64,000 nucleotides of DNA from Phellopilus nigrolimitatus (lineage: Eukaryota > Basidiomycota > Agaricomycetes > Hymenochaetales > Hymenochaetaceae), in the NCBI GenBank assembly GCA_021029095.1, contig JAJOHG010000032.1, positions 248,001 to 312,000 of the forward strand, in the 5' to 3' direction. Of the stretch, positions 40,882 through 54,225 are shown in pieces. The translations under genes and the position numbers were made by a program. How positions within the stretch are numbered: position 1 is the first letter of the stretch; each line of letters begins with the position of its first letter. The notes beneath the pieces were generated by a model. That model was given only the letters and a program-made list of their open reading frames with translations, was not told the origin of the DNA and did not search any database.

Positions 40882-41698
40882 GACGTTTCGGAGAGCTTTA
40901 TATCAATGAGAGACCGTCCTCGGACGACTTTCTTCAAGCTCATGAGTTTCCTTTCGAGAACAATTGCACACTGAATTTAAGGACCCGGAAAACACTGGAC
41001 AATGGGATGGGCATGACATTGACTTAAGACCGGTTCTTTCCCAATCGTGCAGCGATTGCATATGTTGGACGAGCCAAGCAATTCGTTATAAATTAAAACT
41101 AGAGTCTTGCTGAATAACAATTATAAGTATTCGGAGAAATGACTTTTTGCGTCCTTTGCATTGCGCGCGTCTTCGTTTGATGACCATATATTTTCGTCTT
41201 ACACCATTCTTGACCTGCCTGGCTTGGTACAGCAGCTCAAGCATAACATCATTAGAACGTTCGGTGCACTCGGTCTGCTTGACAACCTCATCCAAGTCAT
41301 CTACCACCAGGGAACGCACCGTTTCGTGCTATACTCTCAAAGGTCGACTTTGATGCGGCCATCCCAGGATAGGACATGCACCTCGGACTCGCAGGCACGA
41401 GACGCTGGTGGAGGTGCCGATGGAGAAGGATGCGATAAGATTTGTGATGCGCAGCGTTGTCCTTTCCGCAGACTCAGAGGTGTTCGATTTGCCTGTCACC
41501 CATGTACATGATGCTTTTCGTTTTTAATGAAATCTGCAGAACTCGACACTTTTTTCTTCTTCTTTGTAAGTTGGACAATGTAGATCAATGTAGATGACAC
41601 TTCTCAAGCTGTAATAACCAACCCCCCCCCCCCCCCCCCCCCCCTATTCCCCCGGTATCACATACAAACAGTTTAGATGTTACAGTTTACAAGCTTCC
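40882..41698. other. intergenic region with relic coding sequence and a poly-C tract
   Basis: A plus-strand stretch, 41161-41530, reads like damaged coding sequence. IFSSYTILDLPGLVQQLKHN and HQGTHRFVLYSQR lie in one frame, while RHETLVEVPMEKDAIRFVMR and SVVLSADSEVFDLPVTHV lie in another. I did not recognise the protein. At 41622-41644 there is an uninterrupted run of about 23 C, and the region then joins the 3' end of the transporter. Confidence 0.4.
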
Positions 41699-44383
41699 TC
41701 ACAGCGTATATCTGTATCCACTCCATTCATCGCCCTTGTCCCTTTTCACTTCATCCAAACTCTCATAGCAGCCGTTCTTCGAATTCAAACCGGGTTTGCC
41801 ATCGTTAACGCCGACGATTATCTCGTCTCTCTCCCCGCGCGCACGACGTGCGTTCTCCCTGCGCAGGAAGAAGAGAAATACGTTGGCGGCGACGAAGCCA
41901 AGCCCGATGTACAGGATGACGATCCCATGCCCGAGTACGTAGCGGGGTGCATCGCGGGCACGGTACTGACAGAGAAAAGAAGAAATAATAAGATTTAGTT
42001 GCAGTTGGTAAAGCAGACAGCGGTACTAAAGTACGAACCACATTGGAGGTTGCAGCGCCGTTGATATTGCCGCTGATTGAAAAAGGTACATAGCATGAGC
42101 TCCATTGCACTTCTGAAATTGCACTTTGTTTTTCACTTACAATCCGATGACCCATCCTAGGGCTACACTTCGCTTATACGAGCCCTCTACATTGTTCGAG
42201 ACCCATGCGCTTGCCTGCGATTCAGAACTTGGGGAACCTGAGAAGAATACGCTTGGACATACATGATATTTGCTAGAGTCATTCCATAGTCAACATAAGC
42301 CATGCATTGTAGCAGAAGGAAAGATACTCACGAATCAGAGGATATATTCCACTTTACGAAAATTGAAGGTGAGAATGAGTCAAATGATTTGAGTAAGGTA
42401 AACCCACCAAGCAGCTAGGTAAACAGCAAAGTACGACAGAGCGGCTTTCTTTGAGGATATAAGTATGATGTATCCCGTCAATGCTGAAGGATCATAGATG
42501 AGCTATTTTTCCCCTAAATGATACTGCTCATGATATGCTCACCAATGAGGTAGCAGCCACTGCATCATGATTCAAATCTCTGGTGAGGAGCCAGTCTAAA
42601 ATAAGCAAAGGAATAGATTTGAACGCTCACAGCGTAAAATATCCGCGTCTACCGATTCTATCAGCAAGGAAACCGACAGTGCAGGTAAATATGCATGCGA
42701 CCACATAAACTGGGACGGTCAGTAGGTTCGCAGGCGTTGCTTCGAAGCCTGTGTAAAGCAGTTTAATTAATGAGTTAAGCATAAAATATATGGAAACATG
42801 CTTGCCGAGTTCGTTTATTATGCTCGGCAAGAAAAGAGAGAACCCGTAAAGAGGGCCGTTGGCGCCAGTATAAAGCATCACTGTCAAGGTTAAGTAGCTC
42901 AGCATGAGATTTATTCATTACGCTGAGGATGGGGCTTAAGACACGCACTCCCGACCCACGTCTTCCAGTCTGTAATACTCTTCCAGATGTACTTCCACTT
43001 GGCTTCTTCACCGCCTGCGGAGAACATACCGTCTTTCTGAAGTCGGGAGATGACAACGGTGCGTTCGGGCTCGGTGAGGAAGCGTGCGGTGTCGGGGAAG
43101 TCCTGGAGAATGAAAAAAGACACCACGCCCACGATGGTGGAGGCGATGCCCTCGAGGATGAAGATCCACGCCCTGTATGCGGGGATAGAATAAAAGTATG
43201 AGAAACTTAGGAACTGACATAGACGAGCACGGGACACACCAAGCGGGCTTGCCTGCGATGCCGTCCATGTTCGCTATAGCGGCCTACCAACATCACGTCT
43301 CACATGAGAACACCGAAAGACCAAAAAATCAGTTAGGTGAACTTACAGCCAAGAGACCCCCGAAAGCGCCCGAGACGGTAGCTGCTGAAAAGAAAATAGC
43401 AGCGCGCAAGCCAAACTCGGTCCGTTTGTACCAGCTGAATTTAGACCTCAGTCAGCATAAATCTGCGATCCACACTCATTGGTGTGCCTCAAAGTGCAGC
43501 GGAAACCCAGAGGAGGGGATTCAGGCCAGAGTAAAGCTTTCGTGTGTTGAATGAATGGAAACACAGGGCCGGGTCGGAGAAGTACAAGAAGTTACCAACA
43601 CAGTGAGAGTGAAATGGCGCACCAGGACAGATAATAATTGACTCCTGGGAAGAGACCAGCTTCAAACATGCCGAGCATCCAGCGCATGGCTATTCGATTT
43701 TATAAGACTCGAGTCAGCTTATGGAGGCGGGAACAATGGGATACAACATACCGAAAAGACCGCTAAAATCATGGACAAGACCTTGAACGGTCTAGCATGA
43801 CAGAGTATGATTTATAAAAACTGGCGGTACAATTGCTCGGAGACAACAGACCATCATGATGCCCCAGAGTACCATGATCGAAGAAAGCCATATTGAAGGA
43901 CGGAGTCGCTTAAGGAAGATATTTGACGGGACCTGAATCAGAGACAGCGTTAGATCGTCGCAGAAGGAATCGCCGTTCGATAAGAACTTACGTCGAAAAG
44001 AGAGTACGGAATGAAGAAGATAGACAAGCATATCAAGTATTGAGTGTCGGAGACATGGAGGTCTGCCTCCATATTATACAGCTGAGTTATTCAATCGTCA
44101 ACTGCACGTCAGTAATGAAAAGCCGAGCGGTACAGACCTTTGCATTCCCGATGCTTGTCCTGTCCAAGAATGCTACGAGGTACAAGAACGACAACCACGG
44201 GATGAGTGCCAAGTCGATCTTCCGAAGAAGTTTCTTTTCGTCGACGCCGTGCGAGCTGTCGTTTTCGGTAGGGAGGGAGGGTGGAATTGATATTTTTTCC
44301 TCGATATCACTCCTATCTTTGCCATCTGATGCGGGCGTTGGTGAGCGGTCTGTCGAGCCCTTGCCCTTCTCTTCGATAGCCAT
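41699..44383 (-). CDS. MFS transporter, allantoate permease (Dal5) type
   Basis: A plasma-membrane anion:cation symporter family member, built from roughly eleven short exons. The N-terminus MAIEEKGKGSTDRS leads to a charged cytosolic region and the first helix, KIDLALIPWLSFLYLVAFLD with the family motif RTSIGNAKV. Next come QYLICLSIFFIPYSLFDVPS, IFLKRLRPSIWLSSIMVLWG, RWMLGMFEAGLFPGVNYYLS, the ERTVVISRLQKDG loop, GPLYGFSLFLPSIINELGF, FLADRIGRRGYF, GYIILISSKKAALSYFAVYL and WVSNNVEGSYKRSVALGWVI. The tail is YRARDAPRYVLGHG, a final helix and DEWSGYRYTL. One small exon around 42250-42290 could not be placed with certainty. Substrate class (allantoate, ureidosuccinate, vitamins or dipeptides) cannot be read from sequence. 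Confidence 0.85.
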
Positions 44384-46366
44384 TGTTTTATCGTGAATGA
44401 TAAGCTCCAATCCGAATCTCCTGGTCTCGGGATCAAGTCAAAGCAAGTCGAGGCACGTCTGAGACTAGAGGTATTCGGAGGGCAACGTCCAATTCCAATA
44501 AGTTCTGAAGCTCCAAGACGAACATATATACCTTTTGCACCTCTGACCTATAATACACGTGAAGGAATCGAAGTCCTCAACACGGAAGATCTTAACCATG
44601 CCGGTAGTGCCGGATTTCTCACCAACTGTAACCCTCATCCGCGAAAGGGCGTTATCAGCCCAGCCAAGGCACTCGCTTCCACGTATAGAACACCAATATG
44701 ACGACTTACTTCTCACATTCAATTTTATACCTTCGACGCCGGATCGCGAGCTACATAGCTCTGCAGAGACTGTAGCTAGAAAAGTCATCTGTATATCTTG
44801 CTTCTGCTCGTTAGAGAGCACTTAGATTCAGAAAGGACTCGGAGCACAAGCGGGTGTCCGGACCGCAAGTTAAAGCCACCATTAATCGCAATTTCGTCGT
44901 AGCTGTCTGTCTCAAGCAGCCAGTCTCACAATAAATCCCCTGAGAGTTCCACAAGCGTGAGCTGAAAACCGAAGACTGAGATACAGTGAAGAACGAGAGG
45001 ATGTCTTTGCTTGAAAGGTAGGAGCGGTGAACTTGCGCACCGGAAAGGTCAAAGATCGTGTTATCGAAAATGCTTCTCCGCGAGTGACCGGGAAGCGAGA
45101 GCGTAATTGTCTAGTTAATATTGGCGATATTATCATAGTTGTATGTGAGAGGCGAGAGAGATGTAAGTACAGGATGTACATCAACGGTCAACGAACTTGA
45201 ACGTGACGAGCGCGTCCTCAGGGACGCGCCAGCTCAAACGCAAATCGTGATTTTCAACTCCGATATATGGGAATGCAAAACCACAACATTGTCACAACAT
45301 ACACTTGGGTCCGCTTCATTCGTCGTGTCGAGTCTTTGCATCCTTTGCACTTTCATGGCACATCTCTCGCATCCCCGCCACCGAAGTTCTTTGTATCTGC
45401 GCCGAGTAACAGCTCGTCGTGCTTTCCTTGAACGCGGCAAGACCTGGAAAGCGACAACGGATATGAGGTTAACTCCAATAAAGAGCGTGGCAGCGTGTCT
45501 AAGGGTCTGTCATGACTTATCGACGACCCAATACTACAATGATGTCCATGGGTCCATTTGAGACTTAGAGTCGGTCAGAAAACGGCAGGTTTACAAACCA
45601 CTTCAGAGTTGATAGCACCGTTGACATTTTTATTGCTAAAGCTGATCCCAATGAATCGCAGTTTCTTGCTAGAACTTACATTGGTACCACATCTAGTTCA
45701 GAATAGCCATGATATGAAACAGGTAGACTTGATTGAAGGTAAACCTATCAAGTGTGATCCCTCAATATTTTGTTTGCTCGAAAGAATCAGAGAAGTGGAG
45801 GAAGTACCACTGGCACACGCTCAGCTAAACCTAGCGGGTTCCTCACGTACTGTCTTGAGCCTAAGATTTCACTGCAGAGGGAAATATGCAGCACAAAATC
45901 TCGAGATATTGATTCGGTGGTTAGGAGAGCACTAGCGGAACGGCAGGACAACGGCTGAAATCACCTCAATTCTAAGGGATAAGCATGCGGCAACGCAAAT
46001 CTATGAATCCAATTGGTTTATTTACGACACTCGTACTGAAAAATGCTCAGTTCCACAAAGCGAATATTGAATATGCATGTGCGACAGGCTCGATACACCA
46101 TCCAGGTCCCCAACCTTCCCAGTCGTATCGAGCCACAGCCAACCACGCCTGCAAACTGGGTGCCACAACACTTGCAACTTGCCAAAATTCTCAAAATCAA
46201 CCAAGAGCGGCATGGAGAAATAAAACACCACGTCTATTTTGCTTCGGTCCTAGCGTACGCGCATGTAGAAAACAGGTATTTATGAACAGACTAAATCCAA
46301 ATGCGCTTCCGCCATGCAGATACTTTTGGGTCCGGGCCTTGTCCCAGGCCTGCAGTTTATGGAGAC
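44384..46366. other. 2 kb region without a recognised gene
   Basis: Frames up to 140 residues exist on the plus strand (45139-45561 and 45558-45935), but their codon use and composition do not resemble the neighbouring genes and no motif was recognised. The first hundred bases are the MFS promoter; the last hundred are the ATP1 3' flank. Confidence 0.4.
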
Positions 46367-48535
<2,169 letters not shown>

Positions 48536-48753
48536 TGCGGGCCGTTGTGAATGAAGAGGGCGGCGGCGGCGGCGACAACGACGACGACGATGGAAGTTGG
48601 GTGAGAGAGCGCAAGAGGATATAAAGTGGTCAGAAAAATAGGCTCGGAACCTTCCGTATTCAAGCTCCGCTTCAACATTGTACGCGTGCGACTGTCCGGT
48701 TTAGTCCGATAATGTAGCGCCTTTTTTCGTAAGTGAGCAGACTCAGAGCAAGC
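48536..48753. promoter_or_regulatory. 218-base bidirectional promoter between ATP1 and bL21m
   Basis: Only 218 bases separate the start codons of two divergent nuclear genes for mitochondrial proteins. The ATP1-proximal part contains GGCGGC and CGACGA repeats. No clear TATA box was seen on either side. Shared regulation of mitochondrial biogenesis is an inference. Confidence 0.55.
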
Positions 48754-49322
48754 ATGCTGTCTACCGCCGTCCGGAGTGCGTACTTACTTTTATTATCATC
48801 TCGTTGTTGTTGCTGATGGCGAGGACATTCTGAATAGCGGGATGCGTCCGACAGGCTACTCAGCGTTATTTGAGCACAACGGCGTCGGCGTCGACGTCGG
48901 TCGCAGCCTCGGTGCCAACAGCATCCTCGACGTATGAAGCCCTTGATCACTTGCGCTCTCAGCCCGCACACTACGTCGTCGCCTCGCTTGTCGGGCACAA
49001 GTACCTACTCGCTCCCCGCGATCTTCTCACAGTCGCACGCTTGAAGGACGTGCGCGTTGGCGACCGCCTCCGCCTCTCCGAGATTCATGAGGTTGGCTCG
49101 CGCGACTTCACCCTCCGCGGCGCCCCGACGTTACCCTCCGGGCTCATCTCTGTCGAGGCCACCGTCGTCGAACATACCAAGGGTGCGATGGAGCGCATTG
49201 TCAAGTTCAAGCGCCGGAAACATTACCAAAAGACGATCACGCACAAGCAGACGTATACGCGCTTGCGCATCGGACCTATCGAGCTGGGGCAGGCAGAGAA
49301 GCAGGCAGCGATCGAATCATAG
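48754..49322 (+). CDS. mrpl21: mitochondrial large ribosomal subunit protein bL21m
   Basis: Exons 48754-48775 and 48838-49322 give about 168 residues. The presequence is MLSTAVRTGCVRQATQRYLS. The mature part shows the L21 fold: YVVASLVGHKYLLAPRDLLT, LKDVRVGDRLRLSEIHEVGS, RDFTLRGAPTLPSGLISVEA and VEHTKGAMERIVKFKRRKHY. The signature basic segment QKTITHKQTYTRLRIGPIEL closes the domain. The donor at 48776 was chosen because it keeps the frame and yields an Arg-rich targeting peptide. Convergent with PRP40: only 35 bases separate the two stop codons. Confidence 0.92.
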
Positions 49323-49357
49323 CATTCATATGTAACGTCAAGGGATTTGCTACTACA

Positions 49358-52209
49358 TTAAATCTCCCCCTCCTCCGGTGTCTCTTCGCGCACAGGAGGC
49401 GCACTGCGCGGCGGTTCAAGGCTATCGTACCTTGCACGCTGAAAAGCACATATCAGTACTTAGATAATTTGAGCATTCTCGATTGTATAATACACACCTT
49501 CTCCGAACGGTCAGAGTATACGCTCTTGTCGTCATGCTCTCTCTTCACACCGCCCTCGTGGACGATAGCATACCGCGGGTCCTCTACAAAGTCGCGGTCA
49601 AGATCAACACGGGACGGCTTTTTGTCTTCGCGCCGGCGATCCTCACGCTCCGCACGGTCCCTGTCACGCTCAGACTTGTCCCGCCCGCTCCGCTCGCGTT
49701 CATGCTCTCTGTAGCGCGATTTGTACGCACCCTCGCGGTCGCGATCTCGGTCCTTGTAATCCCGGTCGCGGTCGCGGCGCACGTCGTAGTCCGCATCATG
49801 CCCGCGTCGATGGTGCCGCGAGCTCCTCCCGCTGCCGCCATCCTCTCGGTCATAATCTCGGTACTCTCGATCACGGTCGCCGTCCTTTTCTCTTCCGGAA
49901 GGCTCTTTGCGCTTGCGACTAGTTGTCGAGCCGCCGTCTTCTGATAATTCGCGCTCGCGCAAGCGTTCCTGAAAGATTGAGAATTGAGAATGAGTACCTT
50001 CCAGCTTTCCTACACATAACGCGTATTAACCACCTTCTGTCTCTTGATAAATTTACTGAAAGCTGCACGTCGGCCTTCATCCTCGAGTGCCTTGTACTCA
50101 GGAAGGTTTTCCATGAGAGGAATGGCATCGTCGTAGGATGCGTTGACGTCTATTGGGTCTGAAAGCTTCTTCAGCGCGTAGCGGAAGTCATCTTGCATGT
50201 GTCGTTGCTTCCGCTCCGCACGCCGCCTTTCGGACTCCAACCTCTTGACCAGGTCACTGTGCATCTAAAAACGCGAGTAAGTATCATAGAAGCCCAAAAC
50301 ACACTACAAAACCTTACGAAGTCATAGATCTCATTAAGATCGTCTTTGTCAAGGCTTTGCAAGTCCTCGTGATGCATTTGAGCGGCGGCAACCGCGGCAA
50401 AGAACTCTTCCTCTGTCGTGTTGGGACCAAACTCGAACGACTGTTCGGCTTGCTCGTTAGACTTGCGGATCGCCTCCTCAACAACAGTAACCTTCGCGTC
50501 AAGCTTCTGATCGAGACTATCAACGACGTCCCAGAAGAGTTCAAGCGGGTTCGAGCCCGGAATACCGAGCAGACCAAGATACCGCTCGTCGTCCCCGAAG
50601 TCCGGGTAGACGTCTTTCCACTTGCTCTTCGCGCGGATGCGGCCCGCGTCGACAAGCTCGCGCAGCAGTGACTTGAACGCCTCTCGCCCCTTCCGATCGC
50701 GGCGCGCTTTCTCGACCGTCTCCCGACGCATGCGGTCCTCAAACTCGCGCTCCTGCACGCGCGCGTAGTCCTCGAACGCGAGGAGGACGTCGAGCGACGG
50801 GAGGCGTTGCAGCTCCGGATCCGTCGCCCACGCGTCCGAATCGCGCAGCGCAGAGTATGCGGTGCGCCACCGCGTGAGCACGTCGACATTGAGCTCCTTG
50901 AACAGCGCAACAACCTTGCCGACGCTGCGCGCACGCACTGCGCGGCTCTCCTGCACCTCACGCTGTTTGAGCTCCGCGACGTACTCCTCGAAGATCATCT
51001 TGCGTTCAGACTCGATCTTTGCCTGCTGCCAGATCGGGTGCTGTGCGAACAAACGGTCTGCGCTTTGGAAAGTTGAGTAGTGGAAGACGTTCGGGTTGCC
51101 CTTGAGCATGTTTCGAATCGCAGGCCTGATTTTCGCAAGTCGAGCCTCGCGCTCTTCGCGCTCTTTTTCTTTTAAGCCATCAACATACTAGTCTCCTTAT
51201 CAACACGTATTCCCTCAGACTCAAGTAAACACTGGAACACGCACCTTCTGCCAACAATTTTTCTTCTCCGCAAGAGTGTTGAGCGCCTTATACAACGGGT
51301 CAGTGATGGTTGCGCGCATTGTCTGATCCCATGTCCACGATGCATCGATGCCCGCCTTTGCGTAGAAGATGTGTGAACGCTTTCTCGCCCTCTTCGAGTG
51401 TCGCGAAGCCGTTATGAGGGATGACGGGGTCGTCCGGGAGGCTAGGACGTCCGGGGAGCACATTCGAGGGTGTGAACGGCAGGCCACCTATGCCGCCCGT
51501 GTGCGCACCTACGGCGAGCGGGTTGGGAGCGGCGCCATTGAGGGGTTGCTGGCTCTGGGGTAAGGACGGGTCTATACCACCCAATGGGACAGAAGCACCT
51601 TGTGAGCCCAACTGGCCAGGCGCGAAGTTAGGGGCAATCATACGTGGGTTGGCGCTAATGTGGCGATCGAGATGGGTTGGTGCATGCGGACTGAGATAAT
51701 CAAATGACGACTTACGCTTGCTGTACCGGCTTGTTCTCTTTTTCGACCTTCTCGAGCAAGAGCAGAAGCTCGTCGGGCATGTCCCATTTCGACTCTTTCG
51801 TATCCGTCTGTTGGGACACATTGAACACGATGCATACAGAAAAGAAGAAAGAATCCGGAACATACGTTGTAGTAGTACTTGCGCCCGCCAGAGAAGTACT
51901 CCTTCCATTGCGTCTGACCCAACGCTTTCTGAAGCAAGAGGTAAGTATTTACACATGTGGATGTTGACCTCTGGACATTACTTCAAATGGGCTCTTCAAA
52001 GCTAAGTACAAGAAAGCGAGATGAGATATGTGGCTCGTGGTAGGGTCCTGAGGAATTAGGCGCACCTTCTGGCTTTTCCCAAACACTTTCTTTGGTGCTC
52101 GTGTTGAACCAATACGTTCGGCCTTCAGCGTTTCGATGTTCCGTCTATATCTCGTGTCAGTGAACATGCAGTGAGGTGTGGCACCATCACTTACCCAGAT
52201 GCCAGACAT
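49358..52209 (-). CDS. PRP40: pre-mRNA splicing factor Prp40 (WW and FF domains)
   Basis: A U1 snRNP-associated factor bridging the 5' splice site and branch-point proteins. About ten exons from MSGIW (52209). The first WW domain is WTEHRNAEGRTYWFNTSTKE with SVWEKP; the second is WKEYFSGGRKYYYNTDTKES with KWDMP. A Pro/Gly-rich linker (APNFAPGQLGSQG) precedes the FF repeats. These include FYAKAGIDASWTWDQTM, FHYSTFQSADRLFAQHPIWQ, FKELNVDVLTRWRTAYSALR, FKSLLRELVDAGRIRAKSKW, VYPDFGDDERYLGLLGIPGS and FRYALKKLSDPIDVNASYDD. The C-terminus is an RD/RE-rich tail ending in VREETPEEGEI, longer than in yeast and similar to metazoan PRPF40. The order of domains makes the call secure. Confidence 0.93.
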
Positions 52210-54225
52210 TCTTCAGAGTGTGTGCTCAAGACACTCGATCGACGACTTCAAACTCGAAAACCGGAAAGCAAGTGACGGTCACGGATATTAGTCATCCTGA
52301 CTGACTGTCACGTCCAGTACCGCCTTGTCTTCGTTCAGATAAACATTTCTAAATGGCTGTAAGACTTCGCGGATATCTCAACTAGACTTTCGGTCTTCCC
52401 TTATCTCAAATCAACCGTTCCTGAAAAGAATGAGGAGATTTACTTCCCGTGGCCGTCACGTCTTTAATTACTGGTAGGACATCACAGTTATTGTGCGTGT
52501 ATACATCAGCGGCCACTTTGAGTTGCTAACCACCGCCTCCAGCTAGCGCTGATGTGGCCTCGTTACGCACAGATTCTGCGTTGGGAGCGTCTTCCCAGTC
52601 TGGCATCCTTTGTCTCACTGCGCACATCAAATAAAGATCCTGTCGAACTTCAGAACTGAGATGATTATCGCGCTTACCACGTCTCAAGCTCCGCTCCGTC
52701 CGCCAGGGCGATTAATACGCCTCTTGTTTGTTTAGGACATTCGGACTCGCGATTTTGACTGGCTGTGTCTTGGCACTCCATCCTGGCGTTTTTTCATGTT
52801 TTCGGAGGATTCATTATCTCCTTGATTCACGGCGACATCAGGGTCCGGCAGATCTCCGACTTGCCTGGACGTATACTTAACCCTCCGACTTGGATATCGG
52901 GAAACAAACAAAACATCGTGATTGTGGTCGGGGATATTGCTACATGTACTCATTGACGATGCTTTTTTCGATGGTGCCCTAATCAAGAAGGCCGTCCCGG
53001 GATCTCGTTTTTTCAATACTGTCGTAACCAACACAGCATACTTCGGGCTCGGCACACATAATATGACCGGACGGTGTCTTATCACGAAGTCCTGGCGATC
53101 GGACATACAGGCTGTACGTACTATGTGTCACTTTGTGTCTCGGCGACCGGGGTGAGGCTTGACTAAATGCCTGGTTTTTGGACGATGCAAGATACCGTGA
53201 TGATAAGTTGCACGAGTCCCTTCGACGCTAGTACCTAGTAGTACTGCTGCTGAATGCTGCTTAGGCTTAGGCTTAGGTGCTCGGTGCCTTGCGTTCTTCT
53301 CGACTCGGGAAGTCAAGCATGTTTGCACTAAGCTGACTTCGTGTATCGCGCATGGTCGCGTATGGGTCCAACCAAGCACCGGGACACCATTTCTTGTGCT
53401 GTCTCCTTACTTATCGCATGCGAGCACCTCTCGGACTCTTACACATAACTTCCGAAGGCCATATTCATGATGGCTGATGGATGGCTGCACTGTGCCGGTG
53501 GTCTGGATTGCCGATAGCACCGTCGACGTTCCCATTGTGTTCGCTCCGTTCAGAAAAAAGGTCTGCGATCTTGTCGAAGTCGCAATAGGAGTTTAAGAGT
53601 TGTCTGGGTTGCATATGACTCGAATGGGTGAGACAATGCGGGCAGACATGTTTCTATTATTACAAATCGGCGAAGCTTGAAACGCTGCTATTATCGTACT
53701 ATCAGCAAATGTAGATGCGGAATGGAATCTAATTTGCAATGCATGATGCACATCTTTCGTGTCGTCTTAGATGAGGTGGAATGCTGGCGTAGTTCTTGTT
53801 TCAGATAGGCGACAAGAGCAGTGACTCTTATCTGGTTTCGTGATCGAACTGAAATCGTATGAAAAATGAACAAATCCTGAGCTATTGCTATCGTCGTACG
53901 ACTCGGATGGTTCCCTTGTTAGGCATAGAACGAGAATAAAATAAAAACTCTTCTGTCATTGGACATTCGGAGTGGTCCCTTACCCAAAAGAGGAAAACAG
54001 ACGTAAAAATAGAAGATGGAACGGTAGGATGGAATCGTACCACTAAACGTTTCTTTCATTTTATATTTATATTTTATTATTCTCCGCCATTTATTCTCCT
54101 ACTTATAAAACCCCATCCCTCGCTTGCAACCACTTCCCCCCAACGCTCGAACGCCCTTCGTCCGTCCTCCTCCTCGTCGCCTGCCTGCCCGTTTCGCTAC
54201 GCATACCACCCTGAATACCGCCATC
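52210..54225. other. 2 kb intergenic region between PRP40 and HMG-CoA synthase
   Basis: Both flanking genes point away, so two promoters lie here. A 124-residue minus-strand frame (52732-53106) and overlapping plus-strand frames have no recognised motifs. A GCTTAG hexamer occurs three times at about 53260-53277. AT-rich DNA follows from 53860 to 54100. Confidence 0.4.
54104..54110 (+). promoter_or_regulatory. TATA box of HMG-CoA synthase
   Basis: TATAAAA lies 116 bases before the start codon, followed by a C/T-rich stretch and several CGC-rich spacers typical of strong fungal start regions. It is the best core promoter element in the window. Confidence 0.65.

Noticed and set aside
45139..45935. 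Two plus-strand genes of 125-140 residues
   Set aside because: Codon use and composition do not resemble the neighbours and no family features are visible.
52732..53106. 124-residue minus-strand gene between PRP40 and HMG-CoA synthase
   Set aside because: No motif, and overlapping frames of similar quality on the other strand; no supporting splice or promoter pattern.
53258..53280. Telomere-like GCTTAG repeats
   Set aside because: Only three units, and not the TTAGGG type expected of fungi; the position is internal.
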